Assembly: GCA_910586455.1 (NCBI GenBank) | Contig: CAJUHX010000025.1 | Coordinates: forward strand, 1-29,068 | DNA length: 29,068 bases | Direction of reading: 5' to 3' | Origin: an uncultured Muribaculaceae bacterium | GTDB lineage: Bacteria > Bacteroidota > Bacteroidia > Bacteroidales > Muribaculaceae | Shown here: positions 7,174-15,927 of the stretch, piece by piece | How positions within the stretch are numbered: the first letter of the stretch is position 1 | Layout: every line of letters begins with the position of its first letter | Position numbers and translations under genes: made by a program | Notes under the pieces: generated by a model | What the model was told of the DNA's origin: nothing | The model's input: the letters and a program-made list of their open reading frames with translations, nothing else | Database searches by the model: none

Positions 7174-10100
7174 ATGAAACAACTGATCCTTTCTCTGCTG
7201 GCCTCGGGTGTGGCGATAGGCGCCGTGGCCAACGAAGCGCCGCTGTGGTTGCGCGGCAGTGCCATTTCGCCCGACGGTTCGACCGTGGCATTTACCTACA
7301 AAGGTGATATCTATACTGTGCCGGTCGGCGGTGGCCATGCAACCCGCCTGACTGTCGACCCCGGTTATGACGGCACGCCGCTGTGGAGCCCCGATGGCAG
7401 CCGTATAGCATTCAGCAGCGACCGCCTGGGATCGGACGACATATATGTGATGCCGGCCAAGGGCGGCACCCCCCTGCGCATAACCACACACTCGGGTCGC
7501 GAAACACCGCTGGCATGGCTCGACGGCTCGCAGCTGCTGTTCAGTTCAAGCATGCAGCCTGCAGTAAACGCAGCCCAGGGACCCTTCCAGAGTCAGGTAT
7601 ATGTGGTGGATGTCGACAAAAAAGGTTCGCGTCCGCGTATGTATGTATCGCTGCCCATGACATCGGCATCGGTCGACGCGTCAGGCCGTGTGCTGTACGG
7701 CGACAAGAAAGGATATGAAGACCTGCTGCGCAAACACGAGCGCTCGTCGGGTACTTCCGACGTATGGCTCAAGGACGGCGACAAATTCACCAAACTCACC
7801 GACTTCAACGGCCACGACATGAACCCTCTGTGGGGTAAAGGCGACACATACTATTATGTGTCGGAAGAAGACGGAACCCTCAACGTCTGGCAGAACAACC
7901 TCGCCGGCAACGCCAAAAGCCAGCTCACCAAATTTACCAAGCACCCCGTGCGTTCGCTCAGTGTGTCGGAAAACGGTACCCTGGCTTTCAGCTGGGACGG
8001 TGAACTGTATGTGAAACGCCCCGGCGCCGAACCGGTGAAAATTAATGTTGAGATAGCCGGCGACGACTTCGACAACGACTTGGTACGCCGCTTTGTAAAC
8101 AGCGGTGCGACCAACATGGCTGTATCGCCCAACGGCGAGGAAGTGGCATTTGTGCTGCGCGGCGACATATACGTTACCTCGGTGAAGTACGACACCACGC
8201 GCCGTATTACCGACACTCCCGCGCAGGAACGCTGTGTGGAATTTTCGCCCGACGGCAAGAGCCTCGTATACGACTCGGACCGCGGCGGCCACTGGCAGCT
8301 GTTCATCGCCAAGCCCAAAGACGATGACGACAAACTCTTTACCTACGCCTCAGAGATTGTAGAGGAACCCCTCTACAGCTGTGCTACCTCGGCCCAGCAG
8401 CCCTCGTTCTCGCCCGACGGCAAGAAAGTGGCATTTCTGGAAAACCGTACCGAGCTCAAAGTAATTGACGTGAAATCAAAGAAAGTCAACACAGCTCTCG
8501 ACGGCAAATACAACTACTCCTACACCGACGGCGATGTGAGCTTCCAGTGGGCCCCCGACAGCAAATGGCTTCTTGCAAGCTATATAGGCATAGGCGGCTG
8601 GAACAATGTGGATATAGCTTTGGTAAAAGCCGACGGCAGCGAGGTTGTGAACCTTACCGAAAGCGGCTACTCCGACGGCAATCCCAAATGGGCGCTCGGC
8701 GGTAAGGCTTTTACTTTCGAAACCGGACGCTACGGCATGAAGAGCCACGGCAGCTGGGGCAATACCGGCGATATTGTGATGATGGTGCTCGACGGCGAGG
8801 CATGGGATGAATTCAATCTCACCGAAGAAGAAAAGGCTCTGGCCGAGGCTTCCGACAAAAAGAAAAAAGACAACGACGACGAAGACAAGGATAAAGACCC
8901 CACCGACATCAAAATCGAAAAGGTTAAGCCCTTGAAATTCGACCTCGCTAACCGCAAATACCGCCGTGTGCGTCTGACCGATATGTCGGGTTTCCTCGGC
9001 GACTACTACCTCGACCCCAAGGGCGAGAACCTGTACTATGTGACCTATTCGCCTGAAGGCAAAGCAAGCCTATATGCAAAGAACATTAAGAACAACGAAA
9101 CCAAGCTGCTGGCCCGCGATGTAAGCGGAGGCTTTGTGCCCGACGCCAAGGGCGACAACCTGTTTGTAATTTCGGGCTCGGGCATGCGCAAGATATCGCT
9201 TCCGTCGGGCAGCATCGAGTCAATCAATTTCAACGCCGATTACAACCGCCATCCGTCGCTGGAGCGCGAATACATCTACGACCACATGCTGCAGCAGGTG
9301 GCCGAAAAGTTCTACGATGTCAATCTGCACGGTGTGGACTGGAAAGGCTATGGCGAGGCTTACCGCCGCTTCCTGCCCTATATCAACAACAACCGCGACT
9401 TTGCAACACTGCTCAGCGAAATTCTTGGCGAGCTCAACGCATCACACACCGGCGGACGCTACTCGGCGCCCGGCGGAGCCTTTACCGTAGGCAACCTCGG
9501 TGCATTCTTCGACGAGAATTATTCCGGCAATGGTCTTAAAGTCAGCGAGGTGATTGCCCGCGGCCCGCTTGCATCCACAGCTGCCGACGTTCGCCCCGGC
9601 GACATCATCACCCACATCGACGGTAAAGCCATCGAGGCCGGCCACGACTACTATCCGCTGCTCGAAGGCAAGGCAGGGCGCAAGGTGCGTCTGACCATTG
9701 ACCGCAAGGGCCGCAAGAGCGGCGACATAACTGTACGCCCCATAGGCGGCGAACTCACTTCGCTGCTGTATCAGCGCTGGGTTGAGCGCAATCAGCATGT
9801 GGTCGACAGCCTGTCGGGTGGCCGAGTAGGCTATGTACATGTACAGGGCATGAACTCGCCCAGTTTCAGCAGCACCTACGACCAGGTACTTGGCAAATAC
9901 CGCAACTGCGACGCCATAATCGTCGATACCCGTTACAACGGCGGCGGCTGGCTGCACAACGACCTGGCCCAGCTGCTCTCCGGCAAGGAATACGTGCGCT
10001 TTACACCGCGCGGCCAGTACATAGGCAGCGAGCCATTTTCGCAGTGGACAAAACCTTCGGTGCTGCTCGTCAACGAAGCGAATTATTCCGATGCCTACGG

Positions 10101-10377
10101 CTCATCGTACACATACCAGACCCTGAAGGTCGGCGACATTGTGGGGGCCCCCATACCCGGCACTATGACAGCCGTTTGGTGGGAAACCCAGATAGACCCG
10201 ACTCTGATTTTCGGAATCCCGCAAGTAACCTGCTCCACACTCGACGGCACACCGCTGGAGAACCTTCAGCTCGATCCGGATGTTGTGATATATAACGCAC
10301 CGGCCGATGTGCTTTCGGGCCGCGATGCTCAGCTCGAGGGTGCGGTGCGCCATCTGCTCGAAAAGGTAAATAAATAA
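7174..10377 (+). CDS. Tricorn-type serine protease, secreted
   Basis: Tricorn proteases are large peptidases that trim oligopeptides; bacterial versions with a signal peptide act in the periplasm. This 1067-residue protein starts with a signal peptide (MKQLILSLLASGVAIGAVA). A WD40/PD40-like beta-propeller follows (many SPDG repeats, about residues 30-570), then a highly charged Lys/Asp linker near 555-580, a second propeller-like part, a PDZ domain near 785-830 and a C-terminal S41 domain. The catalytic set is present: Ser757-His758 (LNASHTGG), Ser972-Asp973 (NYSDAYGS) and Glu1029 (GTPLEN). The spacing is nearly identical to Thermoplasma Tricorn (745/746, 965/966, 1023). The ATG at 7174 gives the signal peptide; upstream codons precede the promoter. 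The downstream membrane gene starts seven bases later. Confidence 0.95.
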   Translation: MKQLILSLLASGVAIGAVANEAPLWLRGSAISPDGSTVAFTYKGDIYTVPVGGGHATRLTVDPGYDGTPLWSPDGSRIAFSSDRLGSDDIYVMPAKGGTPLRITTHSGRETPLAWLDGSQLLFSSSMQPAVNAAQGPFQSQVYVVDVDKKGSRPRMYVSLPMTSASVDASGRVLYGDKKGYEDLLRKHERSSGTSDVWLKDGDKFTKLTDFNGHDMNPLWGKGDTYYYVSEEDGTLNVWQNNLAGNAKSQLTKFTKHPVRSLSVSENGTLAFSWDGELYVKRPGAEPVKINVEIAGDDFDNDLVRRFVNSGATNMAVSPNGEEVAFVLRGDIYVTSVKYDTTRRITDTPAQERCVEFSPDGKSLVYDSDRGGHWQLFIAKPKDDDDKLFTYASEIVEEPLYSCATSAQQPSFSPDGKKVAFLENRTELKVIDVKSKKVNTALDGKYNYSYTDGDVSFQWAPDSKWLLASYIGIGGWNNVDIALVKADGSEVVNLTESGYSDGNPKWALGGKAFTFETGRYGMKSHGSWGNTGDIVMMVLDGEAWDEFNLTEEEKALAEASDKKKKDNDDEDKDKDPTDIKIEKVKPLKFDLANRKYRRVRLTDMSGFLGDYYLDPKGENLYYVTYSPEGKASLYAKNIKNNETKLLARDVSGGFVPDAKGDNLFVISGSGMRKISLPSGSIESINFNADYNRHPSLEREYIYDHMLQQVAEKFYDVNLHGVDWKGYGEAYRRFLPYINNNRDFATLLSEILGELNASHTGGRYSAPGGAFTVGNLGAFFDENYSGNGLKVSEVIARGPLASTAADVRPGDIITHIDGKAIEAGHDYYPLLEGKAGRKVRLTIDRKGRKSGDITVRPIGGELTSLLYQRWVERNQHVVDSLSGGRVGYVHVQGMNSPSFSSTYDQVLGKYRNCDAIIVDTRYNGGGWLHNDLAQLLSGKEYVRFTPRGQYIGSEPFSQWTKPSVLLVNEANYSDAYGSSYTYQTLKVGDIVGAPIPGTMTAVWWETQIDPTLIFGIPQVTCSTLDGTPLENLQLDPDVVIYNAPADVLSGRDAQLEGAVRHLLEKVNK

Positions 10378-10384
10378 CAATTTG

Positions 10385-11683
10385 ATGTCTACCGCCAATA
10401 TAACCACCGATACCGTGCGCACACTGTGGCGCAACTGGGCTATCGCTTTCGGATCGCCGGCACTGGTAACGCTTGCTTCGTTGCTGGTGCCGCCCATCTG
10501 GCTTCCGCTCATCTGTTTGCTTATGGCTTACATGCTGCTGCTGATACACCGGCGGCGCATCGATTCGGGCCACAGAATGGCCGGGTGTTCGCTGGTGATA
10601 TGGCTTACCATGATAGCCATGGCCGGAGCGGCCGTGATTACCGCACTGATAAACATTGTCTATTCGCCTAAGGTGATTCCTACCATTGTGGCCGACAATC
10701 CTGCGTTGCCGTTCATTACATCGCTTGTGGTATATCCGCTGATGTGCGCAGTAAGCCTCTACGGACTGCTGATGGAGCAGAACAACTGCTGCTGCCACCG
10801 GTGTCAGGCCACTAACGGATACTACGACGGCGACAGTTCGGTGGCGACCTTCTACTCGCGCGAGTCGCGTTATCAGTTGCGTATGTCCCTGACATTGTCG
10901 GCAGCCATAAGCGTGGTGGCCACGACTTATTACTTTCTGTTCTATATCAATGTGAACCTGAATTCGCCCGACCGCTTCTTCTTTGTGGTGCTTCCGCTGG
11001 CGCTGTATGTGCTGTCGCTGGGTTATATGGTAATCCGCTACTTCCGCATGTACAATGCAGTGGTGAGCAGCCGCCACGGCGGTCATCGCGTGCACTCGCA
11101 GTTCACACTGGTACGCTATTTGCTCTTCAGCGGCGACTGTCTGCTGCTGAGCCAAGACGACAATGGCGACTGGGACACTCCGGTGCTGAACATAATAGAC
11201 CGTACCGACCGTGAACTGCCAGGCGAAAAGGCCGCCGCTATGGTAGAAAAAGTGCTCGACAGCAATGATTTCACACTGCGTTTTCTGTATCAGAACGGAG
11301 CTTATGCCAACGGCGCCAATGTGCTTCATTACGCTGTATTCCTGCCGGAAGATTCCGCAGTTCTGCCCAAAGCCAGACGATGCTCGTTCGACGACATTCA
11401 GCGCCTGCTGATGGCCGACAGGCTCTCACCCTATATCACAAACGAACTTTACCGAATCCACAACATTACCATGGCGTGGAAGACATACGACCGCCGTGGC
11501 CGTCGACTTTATCCGATACGCCATTACCAGCCTACATTCCGTCTGCGCGACCTCAAGAACTGGGATGTGGACTACAACGACACCGTATGGCTGCAGGTGG
11601 CCGGAAACAACGAAGACAAGCCACTGTACCATGTGCGCCGTTTTATAAACCGATACCTGTTATTTCAAAAATCCGACAACTGA
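10385..11683 (+). CDS. Polytopic membrane protein with a Cys-rich loop, unknown function
   Basis: This 432-residue protein has about five predicted membrane helices in its first half, at about residues 26-54, 69-93, 107-129, 168-188 and 198-220, and a soluble C-terminal domain of about 200 residues. The loop between the third and fourth helices contains CCCHRC at residues 135-140, a cluster that could bind a metal, an iron-sulfur centre or form disulfides. I do not recognise the family. The ATG at 10385 follows the tricorn stop by seven bases; a TTG one codon earlier is rejected. Its stop overlaps the miaA ATG (TGATG). The tight order tricorn-membrane protein-miaA implies one transcript, but no shared function is evident. 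Confidence 0.82.
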   Translation: MSTANITTDTVRTLWRNWAIAFGSPALVTLASLLVPPIWLPLICLLMAYMLLLIHRRRIDSGHRMAGCSLVIWLTMIAMAGAAVITALINIVYSPKVIPTIVADNPALPFITSLVVYPLMCAVSLYGLLMEQNNCCCHRCQATNGYYDGDSSVATFYSRESRYQLRMSLTLSAAISVVATTYYFLFYINVNLNSPDRFFFVVLPLALYVLSLGYMVIRYFRMYNAVVSSRHGGHRVHSQFTLVRYLLFSGDCLLLSQDDNGDWDTPVLNIIDRTDRELPGEKAAAMVEKVLDSNDFTLRFLYQNGAYANGANVLHYAVFLPEDSAVLPKARRCSFDDIQRLLMADRLSPYITNELYRIHNITMAWKTYDRRGRRLYPIRHYQPTFRLRDLKNWDVDYNDTVWLQVAGNNEDKPLYHVRRFINRYLLFQKSDN

Positions 11684-12603
11684 TGGCTCAACCGCTACTG
11701 GTTATTACCGGCCCTACCGCCTCCGGAAAGACCGCACGCGCTGTCGATGTGGCCAAGGCATTCGACGCCGAGATTATCAGCGCCGACTCGCGCCAGGTAT
11801 ACCGTGGCATGGATCTGGGCACCGGAAAGGACCTCGACGAATACGGCTCTGTTCCGTATCATCTTATCGACATCGCGCCTGCCGGCTATCGCTACAACCT
11901 TTATGAATACCTGCGCGACTGTCGCAAGGCTCTTGTCGACATACGCAGCCGTGGTCGTCTGCCGCTTTTGTGCGGCGGCACAGGGCTGTATGTCGAGTCG
12001 GTGTGCAAGGATGTCAGACTGCCCGAAGTGCCCGAGAATACGTTGCTGCGCCGTCAGCTCGAAGGCAAGACGCTCGACGAGCTGACCGCCATTCTCGCCT
12101 CGATGCAGCAGTTGCACAATACAACCGATGTGGACAGCACACGTCGGGCAATCCGCGCCATTGAAATCGCCACTTATTGTCGCGAACATCCCGAGGCTGC
12201 GCTTGGTATGTGTGGCAGACCATCTGACAACGCCTTGATTATAGTGGTGGATATACCGCGCGATGCACGCCGGCAGCGTATTTCGGATCGTCTGCAGGCA
12301 CGCCTCGATGCCGGAATGGTCGACGAGGTACGCCGCCTTATCGACGGCGGAGTAGCGCCCGACGACCTTATTTACTACGGACTGGAGTATAAATTCATAA
12401 CACGCCATCTGATAGGCGAGCTGAGCTACGACGAAATGGTGTCGGGGCTCGAAATAGCCATCCACCAGTTTGCCAAGCGACAGATGACATGGTTCAGAGG
12501 CATGGAGCGCCGTGGATTCAGACTTCATTATCTGCCCTATGACCTCGGGCGCGAGGAATTTGTGGGCGAAGTCCGCCGCCTTGTCGGCTCCCTTGGCCTA
12601 TGA
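11683..12603 (+). CDS. miaA: tRNA dimethylallyltransferase MiaA (divergent second type)
   Basis: MiaA transfers a dimethylallyl group to N6 of A37 in tRNAs reading UNN codons. The 306-residue protein has the P-loop GPTASGKT at residues 10-17, then ISADSRQVY at 32-40, LLCGGTGLY, and the C-terminal QFAKRQMTWFRG, all diagnostic. Where classical MiaA has a GT-A/S-KP segment, this one has GTGKDLDEY. Many Bacteroidota carry two MiaA proteins, and this form looks like the divergent one; whether another copy exists lies outside the window. The ATG overlaps the stop of the membrane-protein gene, and its TGA overlaps the start of the next gene. Confidence 0.95.
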   Translation: MAQPLLVITGPTASGKTARAVDVAKAFDAEIISADSRQVYRGMDLGTGKDLDEYGSVPYHLIDIAPAGYRYNLYEYLRDCRKALVDIRSRGRLPLLCGGTGLYVESVCKDVRLPEVPENTLLRRQLEGKTLDELTAILASMQQLHNTTDVDSTRRAIRAIEIATYCREHPEAALGMCGRPSDNALIIVVDIPRDARRQRISDRLQARLDAGMVDEVRRLIDGGVAPDDLIYYGLEYKFITRHLIGELSYDEMVSGLEIAIHQFAKRQMTWFRGMERRGFRLHYLPYDLGREEFVGEVRRLVGSLGL

Positions 12604-13586
12604 AGTCGTGCCGGGCAATTTACACTGCAATACTGCTGCCGCTATGTGCCGTAGCACAGGTGCCCGGCGCTCTAAGACATGAATTTTACCACCAGCCGGT
12701 TGAATGGTTGCCGTGCGATACCCTGCGCGACCCTCTGCCGCCGGCTTTCGCAGCGTTCGACGCCCATCTTAGAGTTCGTGTCGCATCGCACCATCGGCTT
12801 GATATATCGCTGATTTACAATCGCCGCGATTCGCTCAATTATCGTCTTTGCCGCCTTTTTCGCGACCCTGCGCCAATCGACGACCGCATCGTGGCCGCGC
12901 CGGTATATATCGCCGTCAGCGAGATTCGCAATGGCCGGGAAATAAATACAGACACTCACAAGATAAGCCGTGGCCTCACCGCACAGTCCGACGACTACAG
13001 CCTGAAGCTGCTGAGCGCACATGGCTCCACAGTACTCGTGGCCGGACAGAACGGAGAGATATTCAGGCAGCAGCTCGAATTCGACTATATAGACAGCGAG
13101 GAACTGCTTTGGCTCTGTGGCGACAAGGCAGCGGTGGTACGCCATACGTTGACTGCCGACGCCATCGACGAGCCTGTGCGGAGCCGTTTTGCCGATGCTG
13201 ATTCCATGCAGGCATATCTGCGCGAATCGACCGACCCCAACGAAGGATACTGGGTATATTTCGACCGCGACAGCGATCCCCTGCGCATGAGCATACCGGG
13301 CAACTACCGCCTCGCCACCGTTCGCCGCGAGGATGCCGACGGCTACGAGATAGTGTATCTGGGCGGCGCGCCGCAGTCGGCCCGACGCTGGAGCCCTATG
13401 CTTGTCAAGGGCTATCTGCTGCCTACAGGATTCACAGGCCACTTCGACCTTGTATGGTTTGACCTCAATGGCCGTAAACAGAAGCGCGAGGCAAGTGCCG
13501 ACATAACCGACTGCTCAAGCCTCACGCTGTATTTTCCGCTGCACGGCAGCAAAGTACGATTCCGCAGAGCCTTACAGACTGATTGA
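12600..13586 (+). CDS. Secreted hypothetical protein
   Basis: This 328-residue protein starts with a short charged N-terminus and a hydrophobic stretch ending in CAVAQ (MKSCRAIYTAILLPLCAVAQ), a probable signal peptide. The rest has no membrane helix and no motif I recognise; it is rich in Asp and Arg and looks beta-rich (for example EGYWVYFDRDSDPLRM and GHFDLVWFDLNGRK). The ATG overlaps the miaA stop (ATGA), so it is the last gene of the tricorn operon. Its 3' end overlaps the convergent TonB-receptor gene by 15 bases, with no terminator between them. Confidence 0.75.
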   Translation: MKSCRAIYTAILLPLCAVAQVPGALRHEFYHQPVEWLPCDTLRDPLPPAFAAFDAHLRVRVASHHRLDISLIYNRRDSLNYRLCRLFRDPAPIDDRIVAAPVYIAVSEIRNGREINTDTHKISRGLTAQSDDYSLKLLSAHGSTVLVAGQNGEIFRQQLEFDYIDSEELLWLCGDKAAVVRHTLTADAIDEPVRSRFADADSMQAYLRESTDPNEGYWVYFDRDSDPLRMSIPGNYRLATVRREDADGYEIVYLGGAPQSARRWSPMLVKGYLLPTGFTGHFDLVWFDLNGRKQKREASADITDCSSLTLYFPLHGSKVRFRRALQTD

Positions 13587-15878
13587 TACCCCGGCATTTA
13601 TGCAGCGGGGGAGCGCAGGGCCGTAGATGTAGCCCGAGTCGCGGGTGGGGCCGAGGTCGAAATCGTTCTGATACGAATTGAAAATATTGCTCACGCCCGC
13701 CGATAAATCAAGATTCACACGGTTGAACAATTTGAAATTATAGGTCAGTTTCAACGAGGCATCGAAGAACGATTGGGTGCGTACCGCCAGGTCGATGTCG
13801 GTGCCCGAACCCTCCATGTGCTGTACCGTCATCGGACCGGTGCCGGTGGCGCTGAAGTTGGCTGTCAGGTGGTGGGTGATTTCCCAGTTTGCAGTCAGGT
13901 ATCCGTATATGTCGGGAGTGCGGAACATCCGTTTCTCGGCAGGAACGTCCGGGTTGTCGCTCCATTGCTCCGCTTCCTTGTAGCGGCTGCGCTGCAGCGT
14001 AATGCCGCCCTGCAAGTCGAAGTGACTCGAAAAGAACGCCTTGGCCTCGATGTTGATACCCATTACACGGGCGCCGCTGCCGTTGTAACGTTCGAGTACG
14101 GCGTTACCCATGGCATCGGTGCCTTCAAGCTGGCGCAGGGCAAACACGTCGCGCAGGTCGGTGAAGAATCCTTCCACCAGCAGATTGGTCTGTACATTGC
14201 CGAAACGGTGGTAGAGGTCGGCCGACAAGCTGACACTCTGTGAGCTTTCCTGCTTGAGGCCCGGAGCCAGCACGGTAACCACACGCTCGCCGCCTACGAT
14301 TGCCACGTGGAAGTCTTCGTCGTAAGCCTGGGGAGAACGGAAGCCGGTGGAGTACGATGCCCTGAAGTTCATATTCTTCGACGGATTGAAGCGGACATTC
14401 ACGCGCGGCGATATAATTGGGTTGTGTATCAGCGAATGTTTGTCCAGGCGGGCACCGGCCAGGAAGCCCCAGCGTTCGTTGCGCCACTCATTCTGCAGAT
14501 AGGCACTGTAGATTCGCACACACTGTTTTACATCGTGGTTGTAGCCTATGGTTACATCGCGCAGGCGGTTGAACGAGTATTCGACACCGGCAACCAGCTC
14601 GGCCGGCATAAACAGAAAGCGGTTCATGGGGTGTGTCCATTGGCTGCCGGCGGTGATAACCACATCGGAGGTTCGTCCGTATGCGTCGGGGTCCATGTCT
14701 GAGCCGTAGTAGCTTTGTCGGCGTGTGTTCTGGGCAGCGGCGAACACCGACAGATGGTCGCGGTGGTCGCGCAGCCACAGGTCGTAGGTGGCTTCGCCCG
14801 AATGTATGTTGTGGTCGGTCTGTTCGGCAATCATGGCCATATGCGCCGGAACTTTCAGCCGGTCGCCACCGCGGCGGTATTCATGTGTATTATGGTACTC
14901 CACAGTGAGCTTGCTGATGTCGGAGGTGCGGAAAAAGCCGCGGGCTCCCAAGGTCTGGGTTTTTAGCTGTGCCACCTCGGTGAATCCGTCGCCATTGTGG
15001 TCATAACCGTCGCGATAGCGGCTCTGGCCGTATATGAAAAGTCCGGCCAGACCGTTGTCGGTCACCACCGAAGCGTTGAGGGTGGTGTTGTTGTCGAATG
15101 CTCCCGACGGGCCGATGGAAGTCAGCTGATGCGACACCTGGGCAGAGTTTACCATAGGGTCCTTGGTTATGATGTTGATGGTGCCTCCGACAGCCGATGA
15201 ACCGAACAGGGCCGAACCGCCGCCGCGCATCACTTCTACGCGGTCAATCATGTTGGCCGGAATCTGTTCAAGACCATATACACCGGTAAGGGCCGAGAAC
15301 ACAGGACGCGAGTTCATCAGAATCTGTGAGTAATGGCCGTCAAGACCGTTGATGCGCACCTGTGTGAAGCCGCAGTTCTGGCAGTCGTTCTCCACACGCA
15401 CGCCCGGCTGGAAGTCGAGGCCGTCGGCCAGCGAACATGCTCCCAGGCGCTGAAAGGTGGCGCTGTTGAGTACATTTACCAGCGACGGACTTTCGCGACG
15501 CCTTGTTTCGCTTTTCGACGATGTCACCACTACCTGGTCAAGCATAAAGGCGTCAGGCAGCACTTCGAAATTCAGTTCTACGGTCTGGGCGGAGTTGACC
15601 TTGGTTTTGCGGGTCTGGGTCACATAGCCTATGCTCGATACCTCCAGCGAGTACTGGCCGGGTTTGAGGTCGCGGAACATATAGTGTCCGGAGGCATCGG
15701 TTACGGTTGCCATGCTTGTGCCCTGGATTCTGATTACACATCCGGGCATGTGTTCGCCGTTCTCGGCATCAATCACGTGTCCGCCTATATTGGCGTCGGT
15801 TACTTTTGTTTTTTGTGCATACGCACACATAGCGCTCAGGGCCACAGCCACAAGCGCGATAATAAATTTCTTGATCAT
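13572..15878 (-). CDS. TonB-dependent outer-membrane receptor with a Cys pair in the plug
   Basis: This is a 768-residue outer-membrane importer powered by TonB. Order: signal peptide (MIKKFIIALVAVALSAMCAYA), a carboxypeptidase-regulatory-like beta-sandwich at about 30-108, the plug at about 120-240, and a 22-strand-type barrel ending in the aromatic/Leu C-terminus SISL. The plug contains DCQNCGFTQVRINGLDG with Cys166 and Cys169, then SALFGSSAVGGTINIITK, a standard plug signature. The CxxC pair suggests a disulfide or metal site. It is 40 bases downstream of a His-rich small membrane protein and follows an attenuator-like hairpin. No SusD partner is present, so it is not a glycan utilisation pair; a metal or metal-complex substrate is inference. 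Confidence 0.92.
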   Translation of the reverse strand: MIKKFIIALVAVALSAMCAYAQKTKVTDANIGGHVIDAENGEHMPGCVIRIQGTSMATVTDASGHYMFRDLKPGQYSLEVSSIGYVTQTRKTKVNSAQTVELNFEVLPDAFMLDQVVVTSSKSETRRRESPSLVNVLNSATFQRLGACSLADGLDFQPGVRVENDCQNCGFTQVRINGLDGHYSQILMNSRPVFSALTGVYGLEQIPANMIDRVEVMRGGGSALFGSSAVGGTINIITKDPMVNSAQVSHQLTSIGPSGAFDNNTTLNASVVTDNGLAGLFIYGQSRYRDGYDHNGDGFTEVAQLKTQTLGARGFFRTSDISKLTVEYHNTHEYRRGGDRLKVPAHMAMIAEQTDHNIHSGEATYDLWLRDHRDHLSVFAAAQNTRRQSYYGSDMDPDAYGRTSDVVITAGSQWTHPMNRFLFMPAELVAGVEYSFNRLRDVTIGYNHDVKQCVRIYSAYLQNEWRNERWGFLAGARLDKHSLIHNPIISPRVNVRFNPSKNMNFRASYSTGFRSPQAYDEDFHVAIVGGERVVTVLAPGLKQESSQSVSLSADLYHRFGNVQTNLLVEGFFTDLRDVFALRQLEGTDAMGNAVLERYNGSGARVMGINIEAKAFFSSHFDLQGGITLQRSRYKEAEQWSDNPDVPAEKRMFRTPDIYGYLTANWEITHHLTANFSATGTGPMTVQHMEGSGTDIDLAVRTQSFFDASLKLTYNFKLFNRVNLDLSAGVSNIFNSYQNDFDLGPTRDSGYIYGPALPRCINAGVSISL

Positions 15879-15884
15879 TGCTTG

Positions 15885-15927
15885 AAAAAATAATGTGAGA
15901 TATTCGGTTACAGACTGATTATCTCAC
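15885..15927 (-). terminator. Intercistronic hairpin with T-run, attenuator-like, between the His-rich gene and the TonB receptor
   Basis: On the minus strand GTGAGATA (15927-15920) pairs perfectly with TATCTCAC (15902-15895) across a 17-base loop, followed by ATTA and six T (15890-15885). The hairpin includes the stop codon of the upstream gene and ends about seven bases before the receptor ATG at 15878. The stem is weak (8 bp, half A/T), which fits partial rather than full termination. Confidence 0.5.

Noticed and set aside
11380..11682. Extended N-terminus for miaA reading through the membrane-protein gene
   Set aside because: The ATG at 11683 gives the normal MiaA start just before the P-loop; the upstream codons are another frame of the preceding gene.
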